Origin: Antedon mediterranea
Lineage: Eukaryota; Echinodermata; Crinoidea; Comatulida; Antedonidae
NCBI RefSeq assembly: GCF_964355755.1
Contig: NC_092678.1
Location: 6,546,922 to 6,610,921, forward strand
DNA: 64,000 nucleotides
Reading direction: 5' to 3'
The position numbers and the translations under genes were made by a program. Shown here piece by piece: positions 1 to 12,790 of the stretch (positions are counted from its first letter, which is position 1; every line of letters begins with the position of its first letter). The notes below the pieces were generated by a model that saw only the letters and a program-made list of their open reading frames with translations, did no database searches and was not told the origin of the DNA.

Positions 1-952
1 ATTTGTTTAAAATGTAAAAACTTTGACCATTAAATGTGAATGAAGGTTTGATCGGACTGAACCATTGTTAGTTTAAAATTAATTTTATTCATTGTTTTGA
101 CTAGATTGCATTTTCAGTAACGTAGTACTGCTTTTCAAAATGGTCCAGTTACAAGGTTTAAAAGTTAAAAAAATTAGGGATTAAATAAGACTTTATTTTA
201 TACCACTTTGTATATACATAAAATTGGTGTTGTGTGAGTCCTACCTTATAATGTAATAGGTGCAGTTTAGAACCTCATCAAACAATTAGGGAAATAAAGA
301 GTTAAGATGGTATAATCAGATAATTGTCTGTTAGATAATTTTTTAAACAGTTGCTGTAAATAGTGTGGTGGTAAAACAAGTAATTTCTATTTGAAGTAAT
401 TACAATTTAAAAGGCAATAGTCCGTAAACATAGTCCAAAAAAATAAATAAATAAATAAATTTAAAAAATAAAAAAAAATTTAGTTAAGTATGATGTTTGC
501 ACACCAAGAGACGCACCCCCTGGCGCATATACCCATGTGGTCCTTTGTCAGTATTCATCCAGATCCAGATCACTCATAACAAAATGAGTGATAGTGGTGG
601 TCTTGTAGGTATTGATTATAAAACAACATAGAAAGAAGAGAATAAAAATATTATCATCATCCGTGGGTGATAATATTTTTTTATGTAGGTAAATTTGAAA
701 AGGGCAATATATTCAATTTATGCAGAAATATTATTTTCATTCATAAGTTTGGTTGTTTTATTCCATTTTATAGTAACATTATTTAGTTTCAACTTTACAA
801 TATCAAAATACTACAATATCAAGTGATGACATCATCATCTGTGGGTGATACTATTTTAATGTAGGTAAATTTAAAATCGACAATATAAATTAATGCAGAA
901 ACATAGTTTCATTCATAAGTTTGGGAGTTTTATAGTTAGATGTACTTTAATA
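1..952. other. Non-coding flank with a ~180-bp tandem duplication
   Basis: No exon was recognised. An AT-rich (AAAT)n run lies near 441-462. Two related blocks begin at 655 and 834, each CATCATC(C/T)GTGGGTGAT followed by ATGTAGGTAAATTT and TTCATTCATAAGTTTGG. They are imperfect copies offset by 179 bp. The hAT-like element starts at the end of the second copy. A small hairpin (CACTCAT/ATGAGTG) sits at 571-590. Confidence 0.6.
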
Positions 953-2695
953 CAGGCCTCGAATTTGGGGATTTTAGGGGCAAGGCCATTTGGCCTCCGG
1001 TTTTCATTGATTTTAGGGGCACCAAGGCCAAATGGGAGGGCACCAAGGCCATTTGTTTTAAATCAAAGGGGCACCAAGGCCAAAATTAAAAAATATTTTA
1101 ATAACTAGGCCAAAATTTAAAAATAGCTTGTTTCCGGTTGAGGGTGGAATTTTTTTCAAAAAAAAAAATTCTACCCGCAAAATGTTTTGGGATTTCTCCC
1201 TATTCATCAGATCGCGGAGTAGTAGTAGGACTGTCTTCTACAATACATCTGTTTGTATTTCATATAAATATTACGTGTATTTACGATCCATATAAATAAT
1301 AAATAGGTACGATGTTCAGCGTTTATAGTTTACCGTCCTGTGTTGAATGTTTCGTTTAGTTTCAAATAATGCGATAAAAAGGCATGTGAAGCCAACCAAT
1401 TAAGGCCCGGAACAGGTATAAAAACCCTTACAACAGCAAGCTACTCAGCCTTACTTAGCTAGCAGCCGACGGAGAAAACATGATACAAAAACAATTTGTT
1501 TGTAGGCCTTACCTACAACTATTCATACAGAGTGTTAACCACGGTAAAAATCAAGTCAATTACATTATGTAGTAGAATATAAATTATAGTTATTTTCCGA
1601 GTTTCGATTTCTGAAGCTTTTTTGTTAGTACAGTATAACCCATATTTATAAGAATTCAAAACACGGACGGACACCGACCCCTTTCTCTCTCTTTTTAGCC
1701 TTCGGCACGTGTATTCTGGACTATACCATTTCCTTGAATTCGGTAAAAACGCGTTTGGTAATTTAGTGTACGACGTTGTTAAACAAGATTTTTCGATGAT
1801 CTGTCTGCTGGATTATTGAGATGGGTGCGATAAAATATAAATATGATATACTTCCAACGATCTTCGGGTTGAGGTGCAGGTTTAACTTTGGTGCTAAAGG
1901 TAAACAAACACCCCTAATTTTACACGTATAATGGACTACACCATGCAGGAACGCACATGGTATTTTCTTCTCAGAGGGTGCGTGTACGTCAAAAGGAATT
2001 GTTTTTTCAACGATCCGCTGATCCTCCGCGCGTACTCGCTCTCACACGACGTTATTGTGTGTGAAATTTCTTATCAGAGGGTGCGTGTGCGTCAAATAGA
2101 ATTGTTTTCCCAATGCATTGAATTGCGTGTGTTCGACCGGATCGGCGGCGGGAGGATAGGCTAGGCTAGCTAGGAGTCGAGTGCGTGTAATATTTTTTTC
2201 ATCGAAGGCGGCTAGCTCGATTATTGTGCGACTTTAATACTTTCAGTAACCTCCGATCGAGGAACGTTTTTAGCTTGATTATTAACAGTTTACACCCCTG
2301 TATTTTAATGTACTATCTATACCATGATTTACCACGCACGGCGGCCGGGATGATATTGTTTTAGTTACCCTATTACAATGTTCGATGTTTTGTTTACTGT
2401 TTGCGGGACTGTTTGTGTATTAATAAATGCGTTTAGGGAAATCCCCTTGCAACGAAGAGAGGCGATAGTTTTGCGTCTCGTCCGAGTCGTGTAAACAAAT
2501 CTTCTTGACATTATTTTCTATCTAATTCAGTGGTTTTTATTGTGGTAAAACTCGGGAAGGGCGCTCGCGGCCAACGCAAAAAAAAGGGCAGGCCAGTAGT
2601 GGCCGTGGGTGTTATTCATTTTCGAGGGCATTGAGGCCAACTGGGAGGGCACCGACGGCACTGGCCGCGGTGGCCGCGGTAAAATTCGAGGCCTG
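953..2695. mobile_element. Inverted-repeat DNA transposon, hAT-like, non-autonomous
   Basis: The termini match as inverted repeats: CAGGCCTCGAATTT at 953-966 and its complement ending GAGGCCTG at 2695. The ends also carry subterminal blocks in direct orientation, GGCCAAATGGGAGGGCACC (1026-1044) and a near copy at 2635-2653. The interior is GC-richer than the surroundings. It contains a TATAAAAA box near 1417 and two copies, about 103 bp apart, of a block with CAGAGGGTGCGTGT (1966-2011 and 2068-2115). No transposase frame is visible. A CAGG start suits hAT elements, but no 8-bp target duplication is seen. Only TA flanks both ends, so the superfamily is uncertain. Confidence 0.65.
1415..1480 (+). 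promoter_or_regulatory. Candidate TATA promoter inside the hAT-like element
   Basis: TATAAAAA (about 1417-1424) is followed 25-35 bp later by pyrimidine-rich TCAGCCTTACTT, which could serve as an initiator. The first ATG (1480) opens only 31 codons. It may be a relic of the parent element's promoter. No experimental-type evidence is visible. Confidence 0.25.
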
Positions 2696-2703
2696 TATAG
2701 CTT

Positions 2704-5700
2704 CTAAAGCAATTATTGGCAAATAAAATATTAGTATGATGTTGACAAAATAATCATATGTTCAACTCATCTACATCTGGTAGGAAATTAAAATGCAGTG
2801 TTTAGATTGTTGTTAAATGTTTTACCTATTATCAATCAACAGCCCACTCCAACACAAAAGTGTGGAAGAAAAAAGTCCATTGGCACTTGTAAGTATTTAT
2901 TCAGACTCCTCCCCCTTGGGCTAGCACTTTCCAAGGCCAGTGAAAGCTGTGTGTCTACCCTGTAAAAGTGCACACTTGAGCCTAGGGAATTGATACTTAA
3001 CTCAAGATTTAAGATTTATTTATTTTCATGATTATTTAATTTCATTGGCAGAGACTGCACAGCTATAGTTCATTGAAATAGGAAGGTGGTGGAGTGAATC
3101 TTATTTAAATAGCTAATTATTCTCAATGTAGGCCTAATATGATCATAATTTTATGCTTTTTAAGACATCATTGACAAATCATGATTTGTTTTGTATTATC
3201 ATGGAAACAATGTATGTTTGTTCGTGTCATATAACAACCATTGCAAGGCTATATAAACAGTGCTGTAAATTCAGGCATTGTTTAAAAAATCAAAAAGAGT
3301 TCTAAATATATATATATTACCGAAGAATTATTTAGAGCCTTTGTTAGAGAACATAATGTAGGTGCGGAAATCGGAAGGTTCACCTGCTGTACGTGGTTGG
3401 CCAGGTCAGCGATATTAATCAATATAATAGCAATCTATATTTGTATTTATACGCTATAATACTTTAATCTAAACATGTTTTGTGTCAAATTGGTATGGCT
3501 GGGGTTTGTAGCGCCTCTACCTTAACTGCTTGGCCACTTGATTCAACATCTTAAGCCATTAAATGTACTTGAATCCTGATCTGCCAATTTCTGTAAAATA
3601 AATTTAAATGTGTAGAATAGTCAATTTCGTGCCTAGCTTACCTGGATAAACTGACATAGGCCTTTTCCTCTTCAAGGAGAGAACATAACTCAAAAAGTAA
3701 AAATAATGTGTACAGCTGCATTTAAATGGCTCTTTTTAGTTTTTTTAATGACAGGGACTGAGATGGACCAATAAACCGGGGTACTCTTCCAATAGATCTA
3801 TTGGGTTTTAGGAAAAAACATTGGGTTTTAGGTAAAAACGATATATCATAAAACAAGGCCTGTTGCACAATCTTATTATGTCCAAAAAAGTAGTAGTAGT
3901 ATTATTAAAAAGCAGGTCACTTCAATGGTTCATTTACTTATTGATTCACAGTTGGAACCAGATTTTAAATTCTAATATGTTATTAAGAAGCATTAACCCA
4001 CAAAACACAAAATATTAACATTAATCTTCATACCAAACAATGTTCTATACTTAGATTACCATATTACAAAGAATTATTAATAGCGTTATTGTATATGAAA
4101 AACTAATTTGTCTATAAAACTATGTTGTTGCCGTTGAAAGTGTGCCATAAATTATTATATGGTTTTAATGATGTGTTTTGTAGTCACATCAAAGCTGTCC
4201 GACACATTGCATGTATACATTGCTGTTTAGCCGCAGGAGTTGTTCTCGTTTTCCCATAGGCATGCATAATTGTTTTCTTGACCACTAGTGACCAATTTCA
4301 GGGTATGTAAGCGTCTCATGCTGAATGGTCAGTTTATACAGATTTTCTTATAGCCTGTTTCTACTAGATATTTAAGAGAAAAGTGAAATTTGATGGAATA
4401 TTCATTGAATATTTTGATGACTTCCAAAGAAAGTATCTTTATTTGATTAAAACTTCATACTGTACTGTACATACCTATCAATGGAAAGAGAGGAAGGAGA
4501 TTTTGTGTCTTGCCTAAAGGATACAAGAAGTGCAACAACCGTAGAATTCAAATTTTAAACCCTTACAAAATATTTACTAAATTTGCAAGTTGTTGGACAT
4601 TTTCGGAGATTTAATAAGTCTAGTTTTAGATTAGAATATCTTCTTAAGAAAGAGTATTTTGTATTACATACCACTTTTAATGGAGTCAGTGAATAATGCA
4701 ATGTTCCTGGTTTAGCGTTCCATACCTGGATTACAGTACATTATTATTCCAAACAACTATGCCATCTTTCAGAAATATAGTTTTCAATATACTTTAGAAT
4801 TATAAACCTTATTGGCATTTATTTGACATTTTTATCACAATGGATTTTCAAAACAGAGCCAATGTTAGTAGCAAGATATAAATTTTATGACTTTTCTGAA
4901 ATGAATTTGGTATAAAATTGTTGTTCTATATTTGTTTTGTCTGTATTTATACTGTTTATGATGGCTTTGTCCTTCAACTAAACAATAACTATATTTGATT
5001 AAAGATGTTTTTATTGTAATGTTTACTAGATTTTTTGCATTCATAATATTTTGATACAAAATAAGTTCTTAGATATATTTAGGACTCCCTGCGAGTTTGT
5101 TAATTACTTTCTTTTATAAATGAACGTGTGGCTGACTTATTGCGTGTTTTTACGCTCCAATTAACAGCGCATATTTCCTCTTTTTCTCCTCTGCGGCATA
5201 TTTCAAACGGTTCAAATCATCACCTGGTCCCCTTAGCTAAGCCGCTATTGTTTGTAAGACGTAATGTAACCCGTGCTAGACTATAGACGAATCTTAACTC
5301 TGAAATGTCTTAATTGTGAGAAAATACACAGTTGCAATATTCTTTACAATAGTTTGTATAGATTATAAAAAAAAGAAACGTATGGGTGTTAACCGAGAAG
5401 AATACATGAAAGCCGTTAGTTAACAACTACGTATTGTTCCAATTGTTTCGTACTTGGTACATGCTCAAACACCCGAAAGAATTAGTTGATTTTTCAATTT
5501 TCAAATTAGGTCGTCGGTGGTCAAAACATGAAATTTCTTTTCTTTTTTCACACTTGTGTTGCGCCAAATAAACTAGTAGTGTTTTAATTTGAAACAGTTG
5601 CCTCTTACGAATGCACGCTGAATTTTTCTTGCTGAATACGCAAGAAAGAAGTTAATGAAAAAACAACGTGTGTCAGATTTCCAAAGAATTCATTATTTTT

Positions 5701-7919
5701 GCTTTGTTCAAGTTTGTATTAAGTTTCAAGTTAAGGGTTTAAAGGAATTCAAAATAGAATTTGTGCTCAGATTTTTATTAGGTTTTGAAAATTTGGATAT
5801 AAATTTATGTAATTGATTCTTTTTAAATTATAATATATACTGTACTTAATATTAGTACTAGCTTCTATCAAAAAGGATGATATTTAAATTCTTTGTTTTT
5901 GATTATACTATTATTAAGAAATTGGATACTTGTTCTAAAATTTCAGAAATCAAATTTGATATATAACTTAATTTTAATAGGTAGTTATAATCAGTTATTT
6001 CTGCTAAATAATACTAGCTGAAAATATATTTTACTTTTAAAGTTAGATTTTTTTATGTAAAAAAAAGAATGCATTTTAACTGCATTTTTGCTTCCCAAAT
6101 CCGTGTTAGGTCAGGTAATGTGGGACACATATGTTGCACTGTAATTTTCCTATATACTGAACAAATTATGGATACAGAATTATTTCCTCGCAGCAGAAAC
6201 AGGTCTTTCTGTGGCTATCAATCCCTGGAGTCTGATGAGTAGTCCTACAAGTGTTGGTGGAGCTGTTAAGCATTATTTGAACAGTTTCACCTTACTTCTA
6301 TGCACTTCAAGTGCGGTTTGTATCCTTTATATTTTAAATCATTTTGTGAAATAATTTTTTGTTTGGGTTTACTCGATAATTGCTCGCTTCGAAGTATTAA
6401 ATTGGTTTTTGCGGTCCATCATTAACATAGAATGTTTACTCATGTTCTTAGGATTACTTTGCGAGGCAATCTAACAACGACGCGACGTCTTAAGTGTCGT
6501 CCTCTCGGGAACTTGCAGAGGTATTTGATACTGGTGCAGGCTGTATGAAATTGTAATTTCTTTGTAAGGCTCGATTGGCTGAAGGGTTGAGGAGATATTT
6601 TGTTTCCAATTTTCTTTCCCAAAAGATTGTGATATTGTCTATTTAGGCCGTTGTGCTACTTTAACAACCTTGATAGGCATCAAGATGGTAATTCACTTTC
6701 AAATAAATAACTAATGTCTTCTGAATCAGGTTTATGTTTAGATGGACAAGGCATACTTAAAATGTAAATATGAATAATTAAAATTAGATTAATATTACGC
6801 TTGACCTTGATATATCAAAAATAATAATGCTAATTGTATTTCTTCTTGGCACAATCGCATTTCCATATAACAGGCCGCTTTATGTCTTAAAATATATATA
6901 TGTTTTTAACATTAATCGAGTATATAACAATTTCGTAAACATAAATAAATACAAGTTTCTCATTGGTTGCTTTTACAATATGCATCTAACAGCTGGTGAA
7001 AGGGTTTTTTGTAACTATTCTTAGTATTAAGTTTTAATTATTAAAGAAGTTCATATCATTTTTCTGTTTTAATTAACCTTGAGAAACTCTGCATGTGTCG
7101 TTAAACTTATAACAAAGACCAACTATTCTAATTTTTGAACGGTGAAGCATGAACCCTATTTTCACTTTCATCATAAATTTCCTTAATTATATTAATAAAT
7201 TATTTATTTGACAATAAGTACTGTATTGTATTGTAAAAATCGTCCACAGAAACGGAGAAAATTTTGATTAGAGAAATCAACACCATAGAGATAATTGTAT
7301 GTATACTTGACCAATGGCTTTATATCCAATCCAAAGGATGAGGCAATGAGAGTAAAGTACCTTAGCTAAGAATAAAAGTGATAGTACAGACACTTACAGG
7401 TTTTAAACCTATGCCTCTCACATGATATAGTCAGATATCCATATCATTTTTTTCAAATTGCTCTTAATCTGTTAAGAATGATTATAAGCATGAATAAATA
7501 ATAATAATATACCCTCAATTTATGCATTACCAGTAAAGACAAAATCTTATACTGTTAATCTGCAAAAGAATAACATAGTCAAAATTTTAATGATTTAATT
7601 TGTTATTTTGCAAAATGAAGATTTTTTTAAATGCATGTATAATATTATGTGTCAAGTCAAACAAATATTGATGAAGCCCTAATGAGCTTGTTACTCATCT
7701 CAATGAATTACTTAAATTTGCGACTTCCTGTAAATGCCACGTAAAAAAGCTGTAATCATTTGTTACCATGGTAACCTGTAAACATAATTCATTTGAAGAT
7801 GTATAGAAGATTATATATAATGGAAATCATGAGAAATTAGAAATTAGATGAAGATGATATGACAAGTGTAATATAAGATATTGCATTGATAGATAATAGC
7901 ACACCAGAAGATACTTCTT
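2704..7919. other. Non-coding AT-rich stretch, no gene recognised
   Basis: No frame longer than 65 codons occurs and none shows a domain signature. Two short stretches look slightly coding-like. One is an open frame about 3309-3470 without an ATG. The other lies at 6187-6340 behind a plausible acceptor (tttcctcgcag). Neither resembles PDZRN and neither has a convincing donor in frame. The region is otherwise long A/T runs. Confidence 0.5.
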
Positions 7920-8757
7920 ATTATCTTGTTGGAAATTTCTTCCTTCTTTCTATCTTTTTGGCAATTTCTTTCTTCCTTCTTCCTATCTTGTTGGCAATTT
8001 CTCCTTTCTTCCTATCTTGTTGGTAATTTCTCCTTTCATTCTATCTTGTTGCCAATTTCTTCCTTCTTCCTATCTTGTTGGCAATTTCTTTCTTCCTTCT
8101 TCCTATCTTGTTGGCAATTTCTTCCTTCTTCCTATCTTTTTGGCAATTTCTTTCTCCATTCATTATCTTGTTGGCAATTTCTTCTTTCTTCCTATCTTGT
8201 TGGTAATTTCTCCTTTCATTCTATCTTGTTGCCAATTTCTTCCTTCTTTCTTTCTTTTTTGGCAATTTCTTTCTTCCTTCTTCCTATCTTGTTGGCAATT
8301 TCTTTCTTCCTTCTTCCTATCTTGTTGGCATTTTCTTTCTTCCTTCTTCCTATCTTGTTGGCAATTTCTTTCTTCCTTCTTCCTATCTTTTTGGCAATTT
8401 CTTTCTTCCTTCTTCCTATCTTGTTGGCAATTTCTTTCTTCCTTCTTCCTATCTTGTTGGCAATTTCTTTCTTCCTTCTTCCTATCTTGTTGGCAATTTC
8501 TCTTTTCTTTCTATCTTGTTGCCAATTTCTTCCTTCTTTTTATCTTTTTTGGCAATTTCTTTCTTCTTCCTTCTTCTTATCTTGTTGCAAATTTCTTCTT
8601 TCTATCTTGTTGGCAATTTCTCCTGTCTTTCTATCTTGTTGGCAATTTTTCCTTCTTTCTATCCCAATATTGGCAATTCCTGAATTTATTCTATCTCAAT
8701 ATTTGCAATTCCTACATTCATTCATTCTATCCCAATATTGGCAATTTCTCCATTTTT
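7920..8757. repeat. 33-bp pyrimidine-rich minisatellite
   Basis: About 25 imperfect units share the core TTGTTGGCAATTTCTTTC followed by TTCCTTCTTCCTATC. Spacing is exactly 33 bp in the central block (for example TTGGCA at 8292 and 8325). Shorter variants of about 27-30 bp occur at the start. Units near the 3' end degenerate to CCCAATATTGGCAATTCC. Because 33 is divisible by 3 and the strand is poor in purines, two overlapping frames stay open for about 280 codons with an 11-residue Phe/Leu/Ser/Cys repeat. These are artefacts of the satellite, not genes. Confidence 0.95.
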
Positions 8758-9418
8758 AACATCATCCTATTATATGCTATGTTGCATTTTGTCTTCTTAA
8801 ACTACTATGAACAGTTATATAAAAAACTTTTTTTTTCAAAGAATGTTATTATAAACTAGAGTCATTATTTTTTATAAAGTTAATTTATGACAATTTCCAG
8901 CAAACACACTAAACCTTGTAATATATATGGTTTATGTATGTGATTTCATTTGAAATGGATAGTTTAGTTGCTTGATCATTACTACAGCATAGTAAAGCAA
9001 ATATATATTTCTGTATTCTGTAATCAATGCTGTCTTGGTTGCCATGGAAACAAATGATGCCCCCAAGCTTGCAGGAGAATAAATGTCTTGATATTTAAAA
9101 TAGTAATTCTTTATGTTTACCCAGAAGCCTTTACAGTAACCTTAGAACTATATCAAGGTGAAATCGAAAATGGACATTTTTTATTTGAAACATAGTAAAT
9201 GTATAGTCTTAAATTATATGTCACAATTTCTGATATCCAAAATAAATTTTAGAGAATAGAAAAGAAATTTCTGTATAGAATCTAGACAATTTTTTAAATC
9301 AGTAAATATACAATATACAATTGTCTCTTCAAATTCTATCCTTGCAACATCAAAAAATATTTCTTGAAAAATATAATAATCTATCAAAAACAACAAGTTC
9401 TGTAAAAATAACCATGGA

Positions 9419-9610
9419 ACCATAAGGAATTTCTGGTCTTTTTAGAAATGACTATGGGGCCACAAGGAAATTCAGGTCTTTGTAGAAATGATCGTGGGAC
9501 CATAAGAAAAGTCTGTGTAGAAATGATGGAAGGACCATAATGAGTATTTTTATTTTTGTAGTAAAAGAACCATGAGACCATAAGCAACTTCTGGTCTATA
9601 TAAAAAGGAC
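9419..9610. repeat. Degenerate ~40-bp tandem repeat
   Basis: Units start with ACCATAAG or CCACAAGG at about 9419, 9459, 9499 and 9534, each followed by a GGTCTTTxTAGAAATGA-like stretch. A last diverged unit ends near 9610. A minus-strand open frame across it reflects the repeat. Confidence 0.7.
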
Positions 9611-9691
9611 CATAAGAAAATTATTTTACAATAACTTATCTTATAAATGAGGAGACACATTAAACCCTCTTGAATTTACTCCTGAAATTGT

Positions 9692-10749
9692 TTAACACTT
9701 TGACTGCCAAACACGAAGATCTTCGTTTTTGGAAACACAACGCTTGACTGCCAAAAACGAAGATCTTCGTTTTTCGCGTTTTTTTACGAAATCCGGTAGA
9801 TAGGTTAATTATTGGTATATACTATAAATATGAACACTATATTCGGTCTGGACCGTCAATATTTTACAATTTGAAAGTAACTAATCTGGTTACGAACGAC
9901 TGTCAAAATGGTACCTGTCGAAATAACAAACACCGCGCATCACAGTAGCGCGTAGAGCGATGGCTTGGCGCATTGTGTATCGGTCGCGCGCTAGCTATGC
10001 CGCCGAAGCATTACAAAGGTTTTTGTGGATTGACATGTTTGTTTGTTATCTGAATAAAAAATAATGGAGTCATTTTCAATATGAAGTCTTTAATTTTATT
10101 ATTGTATGTATACCCTAATTGTTTTGGTGTTTTACTGAAAGTAACCGAGTTTCACGCAACAAACTTGTTTTGAAATGGGATGGTTATTATCATCAGTTTA
10201 CTATCTCCTAGGCCTAGGCTAGTAGTACTAGGCTAGCCTAGCCCTAGTCGTAAAACGGTTCCGGACCAACTTTAGGCTTGGTTAACTAGGCCTGGTGTCT
10301 TTACTATGTGGATTTTGGCGAAACATTGATGTAAGATTTATGATTTATAAAATGTAATACATTTTTCGATAGTGATAACTTGTTTTTATAGGCCTATCGG
10401 TGCCGTGTAAGTAACTTTTTCGTTGTTTGTTGATCTCACCGGGCGATATTTTCATATTGTGATGTCTTGCACAAAATCGCGATTATCTCGACTTTCTTGC
10501 GCGAAACTACGAAAAATTCAAAAAGTGGGTTACTTTCATTTTACTATTACGATTTACATATTGCGATTTAAAAATCGTTCTTGGTACCATTGTAAAGCTA
10601 AAATCTTTATGATTATTTTAGTCTAAATTACATATAAATCAGATCACATACATGGTTTCAATCAGCTTTAATAAAAACATCGAATTGGGCTAAAAACGCT
10701 GGCGGTGGCAGTTTCTAACTGGAAAAACCTCTGGCAGTCAAAGTGTTAA
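9692..10749. mobile_element. Non-autonomous piggyBac-type transposon, 1.06 kb
   Basis: TTAA at 9692-9695 is followed by CACTTTGACTGCCA (9696-9709). The exact complement, TGGCAGTCAAAGTG (10732-10745), is followed by TTAA (10746-10749). A TTAA target duplication is diagnostic of piggyBac insertions. Next to the left end lies an internal doublet of GACTGCCAAA(A/C)ACGAAGATC, each unit holding the palindrome ACGAAGATCTTCGT. The interior is GC-richer and has no transposase frame (longest 67 codons), so the element must have relied on a transposase supplied in trans. Confidence 0.88.
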
Positions 10750-11552
10750 TGAGTGAGTTATTTCAAAAAGCTATTGTATCAAGCTCTAATCTAGCAGTGT
10801 CTTCAGAGACAATAGCTTTGTCTGTAGCCTTTTAAACTTTATTAGCTTAACTTATTACTTAGTCCTCTATTTGTTTCTGTTATGCGTGCCCTTATTTTAA
10901 CCGTCTCTTTGCATCAATAGAAAAAAATGTTATTTTCGACATATAACAAATCTATTATCACCTTTTCCATTTGAAGATCAACATTATATTAATGAATGTT
11001 TCGCAAGATCAAAAAACAACACTATACATAATGATTTTTCAATCTGCATTTCTTATTATTTTTAGTATGTTTCATTATCTTTATTATTGCAAAATCTTTT
11101 TATTATTAAAGTATTTCAATCACACTTTGTAATCACTCTCTCAACCTTGTTCACATTTTTTTACGCTCGCATAAAACATGCTTATTGCTATTACCGTTGT
11201 CATTGAAATGTAAATCGCAATTCAATTTAAATACATGAAATATTAAGACTTCATTTGGAAACAAGTTAAACATAGTATTTTGAATAGTTTTGTTCAGTGT
11301 TATTGCATACTGTACAATATTATTATAACTGTTCAATTGCTTTATGTACTTCTTCACATGTGTTTCTGGAATTGTTTTAACAATATCGTAAATGATTAAA
11401 TAAACACCACAACATAGAAATGTTTCTGAACATTTGCGATTGGATGTGGTGTTGCGCTATAATTTAGCATTTAGCCAAATTATGTTGTTTATTATTTCAA
11501 TGATTCTTGGCATTTGATTTTTATTCAAAAGACATTTTTATAGCCCGTGGTT
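10750..11552. other. Non-coding AT-rich stretch
   Basis: No coding signature, RNA gene or repeat is recognised. Open frames are below 70 codons and low in complexity. Confidence 0.5.
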
Positions 11553-11575
11553 AACTCTCAACAACTCAACTTTCA

Positions 11576-11935
11576 GAAACTCTCCCAAAACAAGACTTGA
11601 GGTCCAGAAAGTCCTAATTCTTTTTTACCATTTGGAATACCAGACTTTCCAGAAAACCAGACATTGGGCCAGCCCAAGGGTGTCCGGTATTAGGAGAGTT
11701 GACTGTATCACAAGCTTCTGTTTTGTACAGTTTGTTTATAATCATTAGCTATGATTTTTTTTACAGTCAACTCCTAAATATAGTACTTTCTGAAAACAAG
11801 ACTTTTCTTGAGGTCCGTATAGTCCTAAATTCTTTTTTTTTTACTATTTGGAATACCAGATTTTCCAGAAAACCAGACTATGATTAGGCCAGCCCAAGGG
11901 TGTCCGGTATTAGGAGATTTGACTCTCTCACCATC
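11576..11935 (-). repeat. Two tandem copies of a pogo/Tigger-like MITE end
   Basis: Two copies about 220-225 bp apart share GGAATACCAGA, TTTCCAGAAAACCAGAC, GGCCAGCCCAAGGGTGTCC and GGTATTAGGAGA(G/T)TTGACT. Read on the minus strand each begins with AGTCAACTCTCCTAATACC, the general look of pogo/Tigger termini. ACAGTCAACTCCTAAATA (about 11764) supplies an opposite-facing end between the copies, so this is a tandem or nested insertion. There is no coding capacity. Confidence 0.6.
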
Positions 11936-12555
11936 TTATTTTTTGTATAGTTTGTTTATAGCCATTGTCTATGAATGTTTTTAATAGGGTTAATGTCCTT
12001 TTCTCTCAATACCGTCGATTTTATTTTATTACCCAGAAAAACATATTTTTATAGCATTTACAATTTCTATGTTTTGCCGCCAATGTGAACTATTTGAAGA
12101 CAATGTAATATGTTGTTTTTATTGGTTACAAATATGAATAGTAATGTATACCTATTAATTATTAATGCCTATAAAATACACATTTAGTTGAAATTTGTAA
12201 TGATTTTTAAGCTTACACAATATGGTATCAACGACTATGAAGTGATAAAGCATAAGGTACATCCATAAAATCATAAACAGAAGAATAGTAGAATACCAGT
12301 AATTGTGGTAGCTGATAGTTTATTAAATATTTATTATATAGTAGAACCTCTGTCCTTAAAGATGAAGAACACATCATTCGTGTGGGAAATCACAGCCTAA
12401 ACACTGTGAATTAGAAGGTGCCCCAGTGTGTGATTATCTGCTCTGTGGTTTAGGATATAAAATACAAGACTTCAGCATTACAGTTATTATAGCTATAATT
12501 ATACAATATTACTCTGTATTTTTTTAACATATATTCTTTGACATGGAACAAAACA
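11936..12555. other. Non-coding stretch with possible old repeat
   Basis: Mostly AT-rich. At about 12345-12480 the phrase GTAGAACCTCTGTCCTTAAAG recalls, weakly, the GAACCCCTATTAAGG repeat family found elsewhere in the window. No gene was recognised. Confidence 0.35.
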
Positions 12556-12790
12556 TCAGTCGATTGGGCGAGCAGTTAATGCAAGAGCGCCGCAAACAAT
12601 AGCTATACAATCGGCATGGGTTCTAAACACTCCTTGACCATTGCTCTGGTGGTAGAACAGGTCTTCTCGGATAATGACTTTAAGCTGGAGGTTCAGTGTA
12701 CACATCTGGCTCATGTAAACCTTAAGGAACCCAGTACAGTTCAGTATGTTTTGCCAAGTACTTCACTCAGTTTCTGAGTGCTTTCATCTT
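12556..12790 (+). mobile_element. tRNA-derived SINE
   Basis: The head contains an A-box-like GGGCGAGCAGTTAATGC (about 12565-12581) and a B-box-like GGGTTCTAAACACTCC (about 12618-12633), the internal RNA polymerase III promoter layout. It is followed by a body with GTCTTCTCGGATAATGACTT and GTGTACACATCTGGCTCATG, then AAGGAACCCAGTACAG. I recall this central segment as typical of tRNA-SINE families in marine invertebrates; the recognition is from memory. The copy is diverged and has no clear poly(A) tail or target duplication, so it is old. Confidence 0.6.

Noticed and set aside
3309-3470. Open frame without ATG near 3309-3470 as an exon
   Set aside because: There is no acceptor of quality at its start and no family resemblance. 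The only donor-like site (CAG|GTCAGC) leaves an unsupported short peptide.
7926-8859. Two overlapping ~280-codon open frames
   Set aside because: Both are translations of a 33-bp minisatellite with no purine-rich codons. An 11-residue perfect period and overlap in two frames show they are artefacts.
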